From Cystobacter fuscus DSM 2262 (GTDB lineage: Bacteria; Myxococcota; Myxococcia; Myxococcales; Myxococcaceae), in the NCBI RefSeq assembly GCF_000335475.2, contig NZ_ANAH02000018.1, forward strand, positions 124,001 to 188,000: 64,000 nucleotides of DNA. The letters are read 5' to 3'. Positions 1 to 7,704 of the stretch are shown one piece after another. The position numbers and the translations under genes were made by a program. The notes under the pieces are model-generated. The model worked only from the letters and a program-made list of their open reading frames with translations. It was not told the origin of the DNA and searched no databases. Each line of letters begins with the position of its first letter. Within the stretch, counting starts at the first letter, position 1.

Positions 1-1
1 G

Positions 2-742
2 TCACACCGAGATGATGCCCTTGCGGATGCCCTCGGTGACGGCCTCGGTGCGGTTGGTGACCTCGAGCTTGCGGTAGATGTGCTCCAGGTGGGTGCGGAT
101 GGTGGCCTTGGAGATGGAGAGCACCTGGGCCGCCTCGCTGTTGGACACGCCCTTGGCGATGAGCTGGAGGATCTCCTTCTCCCGATCCGACAGGGGCTTG
201 ACCGGAGGACCCCCATCGCCCGAGGTGTCGAGCGGCCTGGCCGCGGGCGGGGTGGGCGCGAGGGCCGCCGGAGGGCTCGCGAGGGCCACGGGCTCCGGGC
301 TCACGCGGAAGTGGCGCAGCATGCGGCGCGCGAGGCTCGGCTGGATGACGGAGCCTCCGGCGCGCACCTCCTTGATGGCCTCGATGATCTTGTCGACGGG
401 CGTGCCCTTGAGCAGGTAGCCCGAGGCGCCGGCCTTCACCGCCTCGAGCACTTTGTCCTCCTCCTCGAAGATGGTGAAGATGAGGATCTCCACCTGGGGC
501 CAGTTCGCCTTGACGTGGCGCGTGACGTCGATGCCACTCATGCGCGGCAGGCCCAGATCCAAGAGCAGCACGTGGGGCTGGCAGCGGGGCACCTCCTCGA
601 GCGCGGCCTCGCCCGAGAGCGCGGTGCCGACGATCTCCAGTTCCTGGCGGCCCTCGAACAGCTTGAGCTGGCTCTTGAGGATGAGCTTCTGGTCCTCGAC
701 GACGAGGACGCGGATGGGGGACTCGGTGCTCGCTTCGGTCAT
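2..742 (-). CDS. NarL/LuxR-type response regulator
   Basis: This 246-residue protein is a DNA-binding two-component response regulator. An N-terminal receiver domain (about residues 10-130) has the acidic pair E16/D17, phospho-acceptor D62 in LLLDLGLP and the conserved Lys in YLLKG. An Ala/Pro-rich linker (about 150-180) leads to a LuxR-type helix-turn-helix (about 180-243) with the usual LSDREKEILQLIAKG start. Its ATG overlaps the stop of the upstream histidine kinase gene by 4 bp (ATGA), so the two are translationally coupled and almost certainly partners. The target genes cannot be read from the window. The family is certain; the signal sensed is unknown. Confidence 0.95.
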   Translation of the reverse strand: MTEASTESPIRVLVVEDQKLILKSQLKLFEGRQELEIVGTALSGEAALEEVPRCQPHVLLLDLGLPRMSGIDVTRHVKANWPQVEILIFTIFEEEDKVLEAVKAGASGYLLKGTPVDKIIEAIKEVRAGGSVIQPSLARRMLRHFRVSPEPVALASPPAALAPTPPAARPLDTSGDGGPPVKPLSDREKEILQLIAKGVSNSEAAQVLSISKATIRTHLEHIYRKLEVTNRTEAVTEGIRKGIISV

Positions 743-2019
743 GGGCGGGAGGGGAGGGAGAAGGAGACGCGGGTGCCAGTGCCGGGCGCCGAGTCCACGA
801 GGAGGGTGGCCCCGAGCTTCATGGCCCGCTCGTGCATGTTGAGCAGGCCGTAGTGTCCACGGGGGGTGTGCTGGGGAGAGAAGCCCTTGCCGTCATCGCG
901 CACGAGCAGGTGGGTGCGCTCGGGATCGTAGTCCAGGCGCACCTCGACCTGCTGGGGGTCGGCGTGCTTGGCGGCGTTGGTGAGGCATTCCTGGAGGATG
1001 CGGAAGAGGGCGAGCTGGGCGTCTGGCGCGAGCTGGCGCGGCAGGCCGGTGCGCTCGAAGCGGATGTTGAGCTGGGTGCGCAACTGGAACGTCTTCACGT
1101 ACTCCTCGAGCCCCTGGGCGAGTTCGAAGTCCTCGCGCATCATCTGCAGGCTGCGGCGCAGCTCCTCGATGGACTCCTCGGCGTTGCTCTTGAGCTCCTG
1201 GATCTCCGCGCGCAGGGGGCCGCCCTGGGCGAGCCCGAGGATGTACTCGGTCTGGATGATCATCGAGGAGAGCGAGGCGCCCAGCCCATCGTGGATTTCG
1301 CGCGCCAGGCGGTTGCGCTCCTCGACGAGCGCCATCTCCTTGAGATCCGACTGCATCTCCACCACCTCGCGGTGGGCGGCCGTCTCGCGATCATTCAGGT
1401 AGGAGAGCACGTAGATGATGATGACGTTGAGGCCCAGGTACCAGAAGAGGGTGAGCACCTCGACGGCGGACACCTCGCGGTCGAGCAACAGATCCAACCG
1501 GAGGATGACGGGCAGCGCGAGCAGGGAGGGGACGATCGCCAGGGGCTTGGGGAAGAGGAGGGCGAAGAGGGTGGTGAAGAGCAGCTGGGTGGCGAGCAGC
1601 GGGCTCTGGAACCCGCCGCCCACCTGGGGCTTGGCGAGCACGACGACCATGATGACCACGTCGAGGCAGAGCGTGACGTAGGTGACCCACCGGCCCGCGC
1701 GGGGATGGTCGATGACGAGGAAGTTGGCGACGCTGTAGAGCAGCATCGCGAAGTAGCCGGCGAAGGACAGGGGCCCCAAGAGGCCGAAGTAGAAGGACCA
1801 GCGGGGCACCGCGAGGATGGCCAGGCCCAGGGAGAGGAACATGAGCCGCGCGTAGAAGAGGGCGCGGGCCCGGGTGACGAAGCGCTCCTGCTCCCACGAG
1901 GCCGCGGCCTGCTCGGCGGAGACGTTGTCCGTGAGATTGCGCCGCTCGAGCACCGCGCGCACCCGGGCGCGTCGGTGCGACTCGGGAGTGGTGTGATCGA
2001 GGCCGACGACGGGTTCCAT
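739..2019 (-). CDS. Membrane sensor histidine kinase (HisKA_3 type)
   Basis: This 426-residue NarX/DesK-like kinase phosphorylates itself and then the NarL-type regulator encoded immediately downstream. Residues about 55-205 contain six or so hydrophobic segments with no obvious large extracytoplasmic sensor, so the membrane part itself may sense. The dimerisation box carries H243 in REIHDGLGASL, followed by a HATPase_c domain (about 330-426) with DDGKGF and GLLNM motifs. An in-frame Met lies 69 bp further upstream, but the ATG at 2019 is preferred because the extra stretch is low-complexity and unlike the family. The stop overlaps the regulator start by 4 bp. Confidence 0.93.
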   Translation of the reverse strand: MEPVVGLDHTTPESHRRARVRAVLERRNLTDNVSAEQAAASWEQERFVTRARALFYARLMFLSLGLAILAVPRWSFYFGLLGPLSFAGYFAMLLYSVANFLVIDHPRAGRWVTYVTLCLDVVIMVVVLAKPQVGGGFQSPLLATQLLFTTLFALLFPKPLAIVPSLLALPVILRLDLLLDREVSAVEVLTLFWYLGLNVIIIYVLSYLNDRETAAHREVVEMQSDLKEMALVEERNRLAREIHDGLGASLSSMIIQTEYILGLAQGGPLRAEIQELKSNAEESIEELRRSLQMMREDFELAQGLEEYVKTFQLRTQLNIRFERTGLPRQLAPDAQLALFRILQECLTNAAKHADPQQVEVRLDYDPERTHLLVRDDGKGFSPQHTPRGHYGLLNMHERAMKLGATLLVDSAPGTGTRVSFSLPSRP

Positions 2020-2112
2020 CAGACCGGCGAGCTTAGAGGACGCGCCGGGTTCCGGGAATCCTCCGGACGACCGAGGTCGCCCCCCCACCAGGCGGGGGAG
2101 GGCGGAGCGGGC

Positions 2113-2490
2113 TCACGGGGTGGTCGTGGCGGGGCAGGCCTTGAGCGCATCGGGCTGGCGGGCGAAGACGTACTCCAGACGATCCCGCGTCTCGCCGGTG
2201 GCCTCGTTGAAGAGGGGCGTGCCGCCCGTGAACATGGTGCCCTCGGGATGGCCGTAGCGGTCCAGCTTGTGCTCCTTGAGCCAGCGGTCCACGCACGCCT
2301 CCTGCGCGGCCCTCGAGCCTCCATCCGTGGCCGGGGCGCCCGCGTCCTCGGCCGGGGCGCCCGCGTCCTCGGCCGGGGTGCCCGCGTCGGTGGAGGCGGT
2401 CTCCTCCTTGGGCGTGGGGGCTTCGGCGGTCTTCTTGGGACAACCGGTGGTGAGGCAGGCGGCGGCGAGCAGGATGAGCGCGTGTCTCAT
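2113..2490 (-). CDS. Small Ala/Pro/Asp-rich lipoprotein
   Basis: A 125-residue putative exported lipoprotein of unknown function. The start at 2490 gives a short basic N-terminus, a hydrophobic core (RHALILLAAACL) and a lipobox-like TTGC; an AGAGG ribosome site precedes it. The mature N-terminus is low-complexity with repeated AGAPAEDAGAPA units, and the C-terminal half (about 65-125) is globular, with a conserved-looking CVDRWLKEHKLDRYG and two late cysteines. It lies 93 bp upstream of the histidine kinase on the same strand and could share its transcript. No domain was recognised. Confidence 0.75.
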   Translation of the reverse strand: MRHALILLAAACLTTGCPKKTAEAPTPKEETASTDAGTPAEDAGAPAEDAGAPATDGGSRAAQEACVDRWLKEHKLDRYGHPEGTMFTGGTPLFNEATGETRDRLEYVFARQPDALKACPATTTP

Positions 2491-2634
2491 GGATCCTCTT
2501 GGGAGGGCGGCGAGTGGAGGCTCGGGCGGGGCGCCGGAGCGCGGCGGGAAGATAGGCATGGGGCCTGGAGGACGGGCAGCTTTTCACCGGGGGCGGGGGT
2601 TGACGGCGGCGGGGGGTTGGGCCAGACGGAGGGC

Positions 2635-2907
2635 ATGGCCATGGTCCGCATCCCCACCGCCTGGCGCGGCCTCTCGGGAAGACAGGGCGAAGTGAGAGTC
2701 CCCGGCGCCACCGTGGGCGAGGTGCTCGAGCACCTGGGCCGGCTCCACCCGGAGCTGGGCGCGCGGGTGCTCGATGAGCGGGGCGCGGTGAGGCGCTACG
2801 TCAACGTGTTCCTCAACGACGAGGACATCCGCTTCCTGGCGGAGCTGGCCACGCCCGTGGCGGACGCGGACCGCCTCACCCTCATTCCGGCCATGGCGGG
2901 CGGGTAG
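2635..2907 (+). CDS. MoaD/ThiS-like ubiquitin-fold sulfur carrier protein
   Basis: A 90-residue beta-grasp protein resembling MoaD, ThiS and especially CysO. The start at 2635 (MAMVRIPTAW) gives the normal family length. The fold is shown by the IRIP-like first strand, the VGEVLEHLGRLHPEL helix, the YVNVFLNDEDIRFL strand and the terminal LTLIPAMAGG. The C-terminus is already the bare Gly-Gly needed for adenylation and thiocarboxylate formation, so no processing is required. It ends 3 bp before a JAMM peptidase gene, the same pairing as CysO/Mec or QbsE/QbsD, which supports a role as protein-bound sulfide donor, perhaps for cysteine or a cofactor. No E1-like (ThiF/MoeB) gene is present in the window. 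Confidence 0.85.
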   Translation: MAMVRIPTAWRGLSGRQGEVRVPGATVGEVLEHLGRLHPELGARVLDERGAVRRYVNVFLNDEDIRFLAELATPVADADRLTLIPAMAGG

Positions 2908-2910
2908 GGC

Positions 2911-3417
2911 GTGGCCCCCGCCCACGGCGTCCCCGCCCCTGGAGGCGGGGACGGGGCGCTCCTGCCGGACGACCTGGGCGAAGTCGTCCGCCACCTGGAG
3001 TCCGCCTGGCCGCGGGAGGGCTGTGGGGTGCTGCTGCGCGCGGGGCGCACGGGGCCCTGGCGCTGCCGCCCCCTGCGCAACGTCCAGGACGCGCTCCATG
3101 AGGAGGATCCGGTGCGCTTTGCTCGCACCTCCCGGACCGCCTACGCTTTCGAGCCGCGTGAATGGCTCGGCGTCCTCCTGGAGGCCGAGGCGCGGGGGGA
3201 AGTGGTAGCGTGTGTGTACCATTCCCACGTGGACGGTCCGGCGGATTTTTCCGCTGAGGATTCCCGCCAGGCGGCTCCGGACGGCCAGCCTCTGCTACCG
3301 GGGGTGGGCTACCTGGTGATGGCGGTGAGGGCGGGGCGCGTCACGGCCGCGTCACTCTCGCGCTGGGAGGCGGGGGGTTTTCGCTCCTGGCCACTCGCCA
3401 CCACGAAAATCCCCTGA
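2911..3417 (+). CDS. JAMM/MPN+ metallopeptidase (Mec/QbsD-like)
   Basis: A 168-residue Mov34/MPN/PAD-1 family zinc peptidase. The complete JAMM motif is visible: E36 in REGCGVLL, then H104-S-H106 followed after seven residues by S114 and two residues later D117. In the CysO and Qbs systems the neighbouring enzyme of this type releases an amino acid (for example cysteine) or trims the C-terminus of the ubiquitin-like sulfur carrier. The carrier here already ends in Gly-Gly, so release of a conjugate is the more likely job. It starts with GTG 3 bp after the carrier stop codon, giving a tight two-gene operon. Confident for the fold; substrate inferred. Confidence 0.88.
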   Translation: MAPAHGVPAPGGGDGALLPDDLGEVVRHLESAWPREGCGVLLRAGRTGPWRCRPLRNVQDALHEEDPVRFARTSRTAYAFEPREWLGVLLEAEARGEVVACVYHSHVDGPADFSAEDSRQAAPDGQPLLPGVGYLVMAVRAGRVTAASLSRWEAGGFRSWPLATTKIP

Positions 3418-3471
3418 GAAGACGAGCGCTTGTCCAGTTGTTCTCTCTACCTGCGGAAAGGTAGGCACGAA

Positions 3472-3501
3472 TTGTCAAACGACCGGTTTTTCGTCTATAA
3501 C
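3472..3501 (+). promoter_or_regulatory. Sigma70-like promoter for the APS-kinase-like gene
   Basis: TTGTCA (3472-3477) and TATAAC (3496-3501) are separated by 18 bp, each matching the vegetative consensus at five of six positions. The spacer is AT-richer than its surroundings. It lies about 80 bp upstream of the ATG at 3582, and no other start site competes. Confidence 0.6.
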
Positions 3502-3581
3502 GCCCCGGACTTTTGATCTGCCGCGCTCTTGGGGGGCTCCGAATGTAAACGCCCTGAGAAGCGCAGGGAGTTTGAACCCGT

Positions 3582-4367
3582 ATGGCGCAGACGCTTGGTT
3601 TCACCGTGTGGCTGACCGGCATGTCCGGAACTGGCAAGAGTACGATGGCCGCCTACATCGCGGCCCGGCTCCGCCAGGTCGACCGCAACGTGGAGATTCT
3701 CGACGAGAACGAGCAGGGCAACGAGCTGTGGCAGGGCCTGGGCGACAGCAAGGACGAGCGCATGACGATCGTCCGGCGGCTCGGGTACGTGGCCGGCCTG
3801 CTCACTCGCAACAACGTGGCGGTGCTGGTGCCCTGCGTGAGCCCCTACAAGGCGGGCCGCGAGGACAACCGGCGCATCATTGGCCGCTACATCGAGGTGT
3901 ACGTCGACTGTCCGACCGAGAAGCTCATCGAGCGCGACAGTACAGGGCGCTACAAGAAGGCGCTCGGTGGAGAGATCCCCAACTTCATCGGCATCACCGA
4001 GCCGTATGAGCCGCCCGCCTCGGCCGAGGTGGTGATCCACTCGGATCAGGAGAGCGTGGAGGAGGGGGCGGCGAAGATCTTCCAGTCGCTCTTGGATCTC
4101 GGCTACGTGACCACGGAAGAGCTGAAGATCATCACCGGCAAGAAGATGAAGGCGCAGCCGCCCACGCAGGTGGAGGTGACGCGGGTGTCCTCGGCCAAGC
4201 CGGCCAAGCCGTCCAAGGCGGCGGGCAAGGCGTCGGCCAAGGCGGACAAGGGCCCGAAGGCCTCGTCCAAGGGCGCCAAGGCGCGTCCCGCGGCGCGGGC
4301 GGCCCGGGTGGCCAAGCCCACCAAGGCGGGCAAGAAGGCGTCCGCTTCCAAGCGCAAGGCCCGCTAG
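3582..4367 (+). CDS. Adenylylsulfate-kinase-like P-loop kinase with basic C-terminal tail
   Basis: A 261-residue CysC-family protein. Residues 1-175 form the kinase: Walker A GMSGTGKST (13-21), a KDERMTIVRR segment in place of the usual SREDRxxNIRR, the VSPYKAGREDNRR loop, the CPTEKLIERD segment and a GITEPYEPP stretch matching GIDSPYEAP. The usual DGDNVR motif is replaced by DENEQGNEL, so the substrate could differ from adenylylsulfate. Residues about 190-261 are a Lys/Ala/Pro/Ser-rich tail resembling histone H1, absent from ordinary CysC. A good promoter lies upstream and a hairpin terminator follows, so it is probably transcribed alone. It is flanked by other sulfur-transfer genes. Confidence 0.82.
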   Translation: MAQTLGFTVWLTGMSGTGKSTMAAYIAARLRQVDRNVEILDENEQGNELWQGLGDSKDERMTIVRRLGYVAGLLTRNNVAVLVPCVSPYKAGREDNRRIIGRYIEVYVDCPTEKLIERDSTGRYKKALGGEIPNFIGITEPYEPPASAEVVIHSDQESVEEGAAKIFQSLLDLGYVTTEELKIITGKKMKAQPPTQVEVTRVSSAKPAKPSKAAGKASAKADKGPKASSKGAKARPAARAARVAKPTKAGKKASASKRKAR

Positions 4368-4401
4368 TCGGGCGGCCTCGGAGCGTTGGCCTCTCCACGG
4401 A

Positions 4402-4440
4402 CCCTCGGGTTGCATGGGCAACCCGGGGGTTCTTCGTTTA
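4402..4440 (+). terminator. Rho-independent terminator
   Basis: A perfect 8-bp stem, CGGGTTGC (4406-4413) with GCAACCCG (4418-4425) and an ATGG loop, extends by four more pairs including one G-U. It is followed by the T-rich run TTCTTCGTTT. It separates the APS-kinase-like gene from larE. Confidence 0.75.
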
Positions 4441-4452
4441 TAGAGGGCCCCC

Positions 4453-5337
4453 ATGCTGACCCCCGAGCGCATCCAGGCCCTGTGTGAGTCCTCCCGCCCC
4501 AAGCTCGAGGCGATGCGCGCCCAGCTGCGCGCGCATGGCTCGGCGTTGGTGGCCTTCTCTGGCGGCGTGGACTCCACCTTCGTGCTGAAGATCGCCGTGG
4601 AGGAGCTGGGCGAGCGCGCCCTGGCGCTCACGGCGCTGTCGGCCTCGGTGGCCCCCGAGGAGGAGCGCGAGGCGCGCGAGCTGGCGGCCCGGCTGGGCGC
4701 CCGGCACGTGGTGGTGTCCAGCGACGAGCTGTCCAACCCCCAGTACGCGGCCAACCCCACCAACCGCTGCTACTTCTGCAAGACGGAGCTGTATGACTTG
4801 TGCGAGGTCCAGCGCCGGGAGCGGGGGCTCGCGGTGGTGCTGGACGGCTTCAACGCGGACGACTTCAAGGATCACCGCCCGGGGCACAAGGCCGCCCAGG
4901 AGCACGCGGTGCGCTCGCCCCTGGCGCTCGCGGGGCTGACCAAGGAGGAGATCCGCGCCTGGAGCCACGCCCTGGGGCTGCCCACCTGGGACAAGCCGCA
5001 GATGGCGTGCCTGGCGTCGCGCATCCCCTATGGCACCTCGGTGACGCGCGAGCGGCTCTTCCAGATCGCCGGCGCCGAGTCCGAGCTGCGCAAGCGCGGC
5101 TTCCGCCAGTTCCGCGTGCGCTACCACCAGGAGGTGGCGCGCATCGAGCTGGCCGCCGAGGAGTACGAGCGCTTCCTGTCCGCCGAGCTGCGGCGCGAGG
5201 TGGACGCCGCCTTCAAGGCCCTGGGCTTCAAGTTCGTGGCCCTGGATCTCGAGCCCTTCCGCTCCGGGAGGATGAACGACGCGGCCGGCATCTCCAGGCC
5301 CTCCGCCGACGTCCATCCGCTGCCCGTCGTGAGCTGA
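4453..5337 (+). CDS. larE: LarE-type ATP-dependent sacrificial sulfur transferase
   Basis: A 294-residue PP-loop ATP pyrophosphatase of the LarE family, which in lactate racemase maturation adenylates a nicotinate-derived precursor and donates sulfur from its own cysteine. The PP-loop SGGVDS is at residues 36-41, NRCYFCK at 104-110, and MACLASRIPYGTSVT holds C186, which aligns with the sacrificial-cysteine region of characterised LarE. The C-terminus has the family's GFRQFRVRYH segment. No larA, larB or larC lies nearby, so the final cofactor or acceptor is unclear. It follows directly after a terminator and thus probably has its own promoter. Confidence 0.9.
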   Translation: MLTPERIQALCESSRPKLEAMRAQLRAHGSALVAFSGGVDSTFVLKIAVEELGERALALTALSASVAPEEEREARELAARLGARHVVVSSDELSNPQYAANPTNRCYFCKTELYDLCEVQRRERGLAVVLDGFNADDFKDHRPGHKAAQEHAVRSPLALAGLTKEEIRAWSHALGLPTWDKPQMACLASRIPYGTSVTRERLFQIAGAESELRKRGFRQFRVRYHQEVARIELAAEEYERFLSAELRREVDAAFKALGFKFVALDLEPFRSGRMNDAAGISRPSADVHPLPVVS

Positions 5338-5366
5338 ACCAGCTACGCCACGGCTGATCCGACAGC

Positions 5367-5405
5367 GGATCCAACAGGTTGGTGGCTGGAAGTTGGATCC
5401 TGTTT
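5367..5405 (+). terminator. Hairpin downstream of larE
   Basis: GGATCCAAC (5367-5375) and GTTGGATCC (5392-5400) form a perfect 9-bp stem around a 16-nt loop, followed by TGTTTC. It lies 30 bp after the larE stop and has only a weak T-run, so it is a possible terminator or RNA-stabilising element. Confidence 0.45.
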
Positions 5406-5491
5406 CGGATCGAACGTAGAGCTTGCCCCGCGCGAGCGCGAACCCCGCCTCCCCGGGTGATCCCCCAGGTCAGTGGGTTTCTTGCGATCTC

Positions 5492-5517
5492 TCGCACATG
5501 TGCGACAACGTGCGCAC
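5492..5517. promoter_or_regulatory. Palindromic operator candidate ahead of the RHH gene
   Basis: TCGCACATGTGCGA (5492-5505) is a perfect 14-bp palindrome, followed 4 bp later by GTGCGCAC (5510-5517), a perfect 8-bp palindrome sharing the TGCG core. Both lie within 45 bp upstream of the ribbon-helix-helix gene start. RHH proteins commonly autoregulate by binding tandem palindromes, so this is a plausible operator; binding is inferred. Confidence 0.45.
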
Positions 5518-5535
5518 CTGTAGGAGACAACGCAC

Positions 5536-5700
5536 ATGGACATGAATCCTCGCCTCACCTCGGTGGTGTTCCGTCTCAGCCGCGAGAAGCTGGATGCGCT
5601 CAAGGAGCTGTCGCGCTCGACGAGGATCCGCCAGAGCGAGTACCTGCGCGAGGCCATCTCGGACCTGCTGACGAAGTACGAGGACAGCCTGGTCGACTGA
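5536..5700 (+). CDS. Small ribbon-helix-helix (CopG/Arc-type) regulator
   Basis: A 54-residue protein with the typical RHH layout: a short beta strand (LTSVVFRLS), helix A (KLDALKELSRSTR), a turn, and helix B (QSEYLREAISDLLTKYED). The ribosome site TAGGAG sits 10 bp before the ATG; a second in-frame ATG two codons on is possible. It acts as a DNA-binding dimer in this family. No toxin gene is adjacent, as the next gene runs the other way, so it is more likely a free-standing regulator than an antitoxin. Palindromes immediately upstream suggest autoregulation. Confidence 0.85.
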   Translation: MDMNPRLTSVVFRLSREKLDALKELSRSTRIRQSEYLREAISDLLTKYEDSLVD

Positions 5701-5714
5701 GGGGCCGGGAGCGC

Positions 5715-7628
5715 CTAGCCGTCGCGGGAGTGGCGGCAGGCGCCGGAGTGACACGCCGGGCCATGGACGTGGGCCCGGCGGGGCCGCCAGCGCAGCGGCG
5801 CCCGGAGGGGGGAAGTGGCGCGGCCCGGGCCGGGCGCTTCGGGGGTGGGGGAGTGGTGCACGTGACCGCAGGCCGGTCCATGCACATGGAGCTGGGAGAT
5901 GCGCTCCCCGGTGGGGACGCTGGTCTCCGCTCCCGGCGAGGCGGGCCACATCTGCGCGAGGAAGGCGTGGGGGCCCTGCCGCAGCAGCGAGGCGAGGAAG
6001 ACGGCGCCCAGGAGGATCAACCCCACCCATTCGAGTGCTCCACCATGCGCCTCGTGGGGCTGGTGCGCGAGGCCCGTCTGGGCCGGCAGCAGCGCGTTGA
6101 GCGCGAGCCCCATGCCCACGGAGCTGAGTGCCACGACGCCCGCGAAGGCCGCGGTCACCTTGCGCCCATGCAGCCGGGCCATGACGGCGAAGGTGGTGAC
6201 GTTGGTGGCCGGGCCGGTGAGCAGGAAGGCCAGCGCGGCGCCCGGGGACATGCCCTTGTGCAGGAGCACCGCCACCAGGGGCGTGGCGCCCGAGGCGCAC
6301 ACGAAGCTGGGCACGCCGAGCAGCGCGAAGAGGGGCACGTCCACGCCCGGCGGCAGGCGCGAGAGCCATTGCGCCTGGAGCAGGGGCTCGATGAGGGCCG
6401 CGAGCCCCAGGCCCACGAGGATCCACGGCGCGGTGTGGTCCACGGACTCGACGAGCCCCTCGCGCAGGCCATGGGCGATGCGCTGGCGCAGGGGCGGGAC
6501 GGCCTGCCCGGTGGAAGAGGAGGGGGCGGGGGTCGGGGAGGTGGGAACCAGCCGGCCCACGATGACGCCGGAGAGCACGGCCACGGCGAAGGCACCGCCC
6601 AGGCGCGCGAGGGTGAGGGGCCAGCCGATGAGCGGCACCGACATGATGAGCGCGCTCACGCCCAGCTCCGGCGCGGCCACGAGGAAGGACAGCGCGGCGG
6701 CGACGGGGACGCCCTTGCGGATGAGGCCCCGGTACACGGGGAGCACGCCGCAGGAGCACAGCGCCAGGGGCATGCCCACCACGCTGCCGCGCAGGGCCTG
6801 GGACAGGGAGGAGCCGCGGCGCAGCCACCCGAGCGAGGCCTCTCCGAGGAAGGCCTGGAGCAGCCCGGAGAGCACATAGGCGACGAGCAACGCGGGCGCC
6901 GTCTCCAGGGAGAGCGACAGGAAGGTGGCGCCCGCGCCGAGCTCTCCGGGTTGCGCGCCCAGCACCGGGTGCGCGTGGGAGATGAGCACGAGCAGCGCCA
7001 CGGCCGCGAGCGCCCCGAGCCCCGCGGTGAGCCGCTGGGAGGCGTCCTGGGCCTCGAGGCCCGGGCGCGCTCGGAGCAGGGCGGGCAGGAGCGCTCCGGC
7101 GGTGAAGGACTGGAACAGGGCGGCGGCCCGCAGGGCGCCGGGGGCCTGCACTCCACCGCCCCAGCCGAGGCTCACCGCGCCGACGAGCATCACGCCCGCC
7201 AGCAGCGCGCTGGCGCCCAGGACCCCGGTGCGCGGACGCACGAGCCACCACAGACCCAGCGCGAGGGGGAGCCGGTGCAGGACCACCGCGAGCACGGTGA
7301 GCGCATCACCCTGGGGGCCCAGCAGCGACAGGGCCCGTCCCTCCAGGGCCGCGTGGGCCACCAGTCCCGCGATGGCGAGCACCCCTCCGGCCGAGGCTGG
7401 CAGCCGTCGGCGTGACGCCAGTGCCAGCCCTCCGCCCAGCACCGCCGCGCCCAGCGCCTCCGGGCCCGCCACCGCCACGCCGTGGGGGAGGATGTGCACC
7501 AGCACCAGCCCTGCCAGCGCGACGAAGAGGAAGCCCTCCACCGCCACGCGCGCCGTCCTCCGCCCCTCGACGAACCACTCCACCAGGGGGGCCAGCATCC
7601 ATGCAGCCAGACTGAGAGACAGGGTCAT
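5715..7628 (-). CDS. ZIP-like N-terminal domain fused to YraQ/DUF318-type permease, His-rich tail
   Basis: A 637-residue polytopic membrane protein. The N-terminal ~230 residues resemble a ZIP metal transporter, with HILPHGVAVAG, AHAALEG and LHRLPLALG in places where ZIPs carry metal-binding HN-x-x-EG and H-x-x-PEG motifs. The C-terminal half is a YraQ/ArsP-like permease with LPLCSCGV-like ALCSCGVLPV, and GTxGA-like CASGATPL and LLTGPATN motifs. The extreme C-terminus has two copies of HVHGPAC plus further His/Cys residues, a likely metal-binding tail. It lies 76 bp after a MerC-like gene on the same strand. A role in metal (zinc, mercury or arsenic-type) movement is inferred; the direction of transport is unknown. 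The ATG at 7628 was chosen because upstream codons are not protein-like. Confidence 0.85.
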   Translation of the reverse strand: MTLSLSLAAWMLAPLVEWFVEGRRTARVAVEGFLFVALAGLVLVHILPHGVAVAGPEALGAAVLGGGLALASRRRLPASAGGVLAIAGLVAHAALEGRALSLLGPQGDALTVLAVVLHRLPLALGLWWLVRPRTGVLGASALLAGVMLVGAVSLGWGGGVQAPGALRAAALFQSFTAGALLPALLRARPGLEAQDASQRLTAGLGALAAVALLVLISHAHPVLGAQPGELGAGATFLSLSLETAPALLVAYVLSGLLQAFLGEASLGWLRRGSSLSQALRGSVVGMPLALCSCGVLPVYRGLIRKGVPVAAALSFLVAAPELGVSALIMSVPLIGWPLTLARLGGAFAVAVLSGVIVGRLVPTSPTPAPSSSTGQAVPPLRQRIAHGLREGLVESVDHTAPWILVGLGLAALIEPLLQAQWLSRLPPGVDVPLFALLGVPSFVCASGATPLVAVLLHKGMSPGAALAFLLTGPATNVTTFAVMARLHGRKVTAAFAGVVALSSVGMGLALNALLPAQTGLAHQPHEAHGGALEWVGLILLGAVFLASLLRQGPHAFLAQMWPASPGAETSVPTGERISQLHVHGPACGHVHHSPTPEAPGPGRATSPLRAPLRWRPRRAHVHGPACHSGACRHSRDG

Positions 7629-7704
7629 CGCGTCTTCCCGGTAATTCGTGATGGAGCGGGAATCTTGCGCTGTTGTGCGGAACGGAACAAGCCCGGGAGG
7701 GTCG

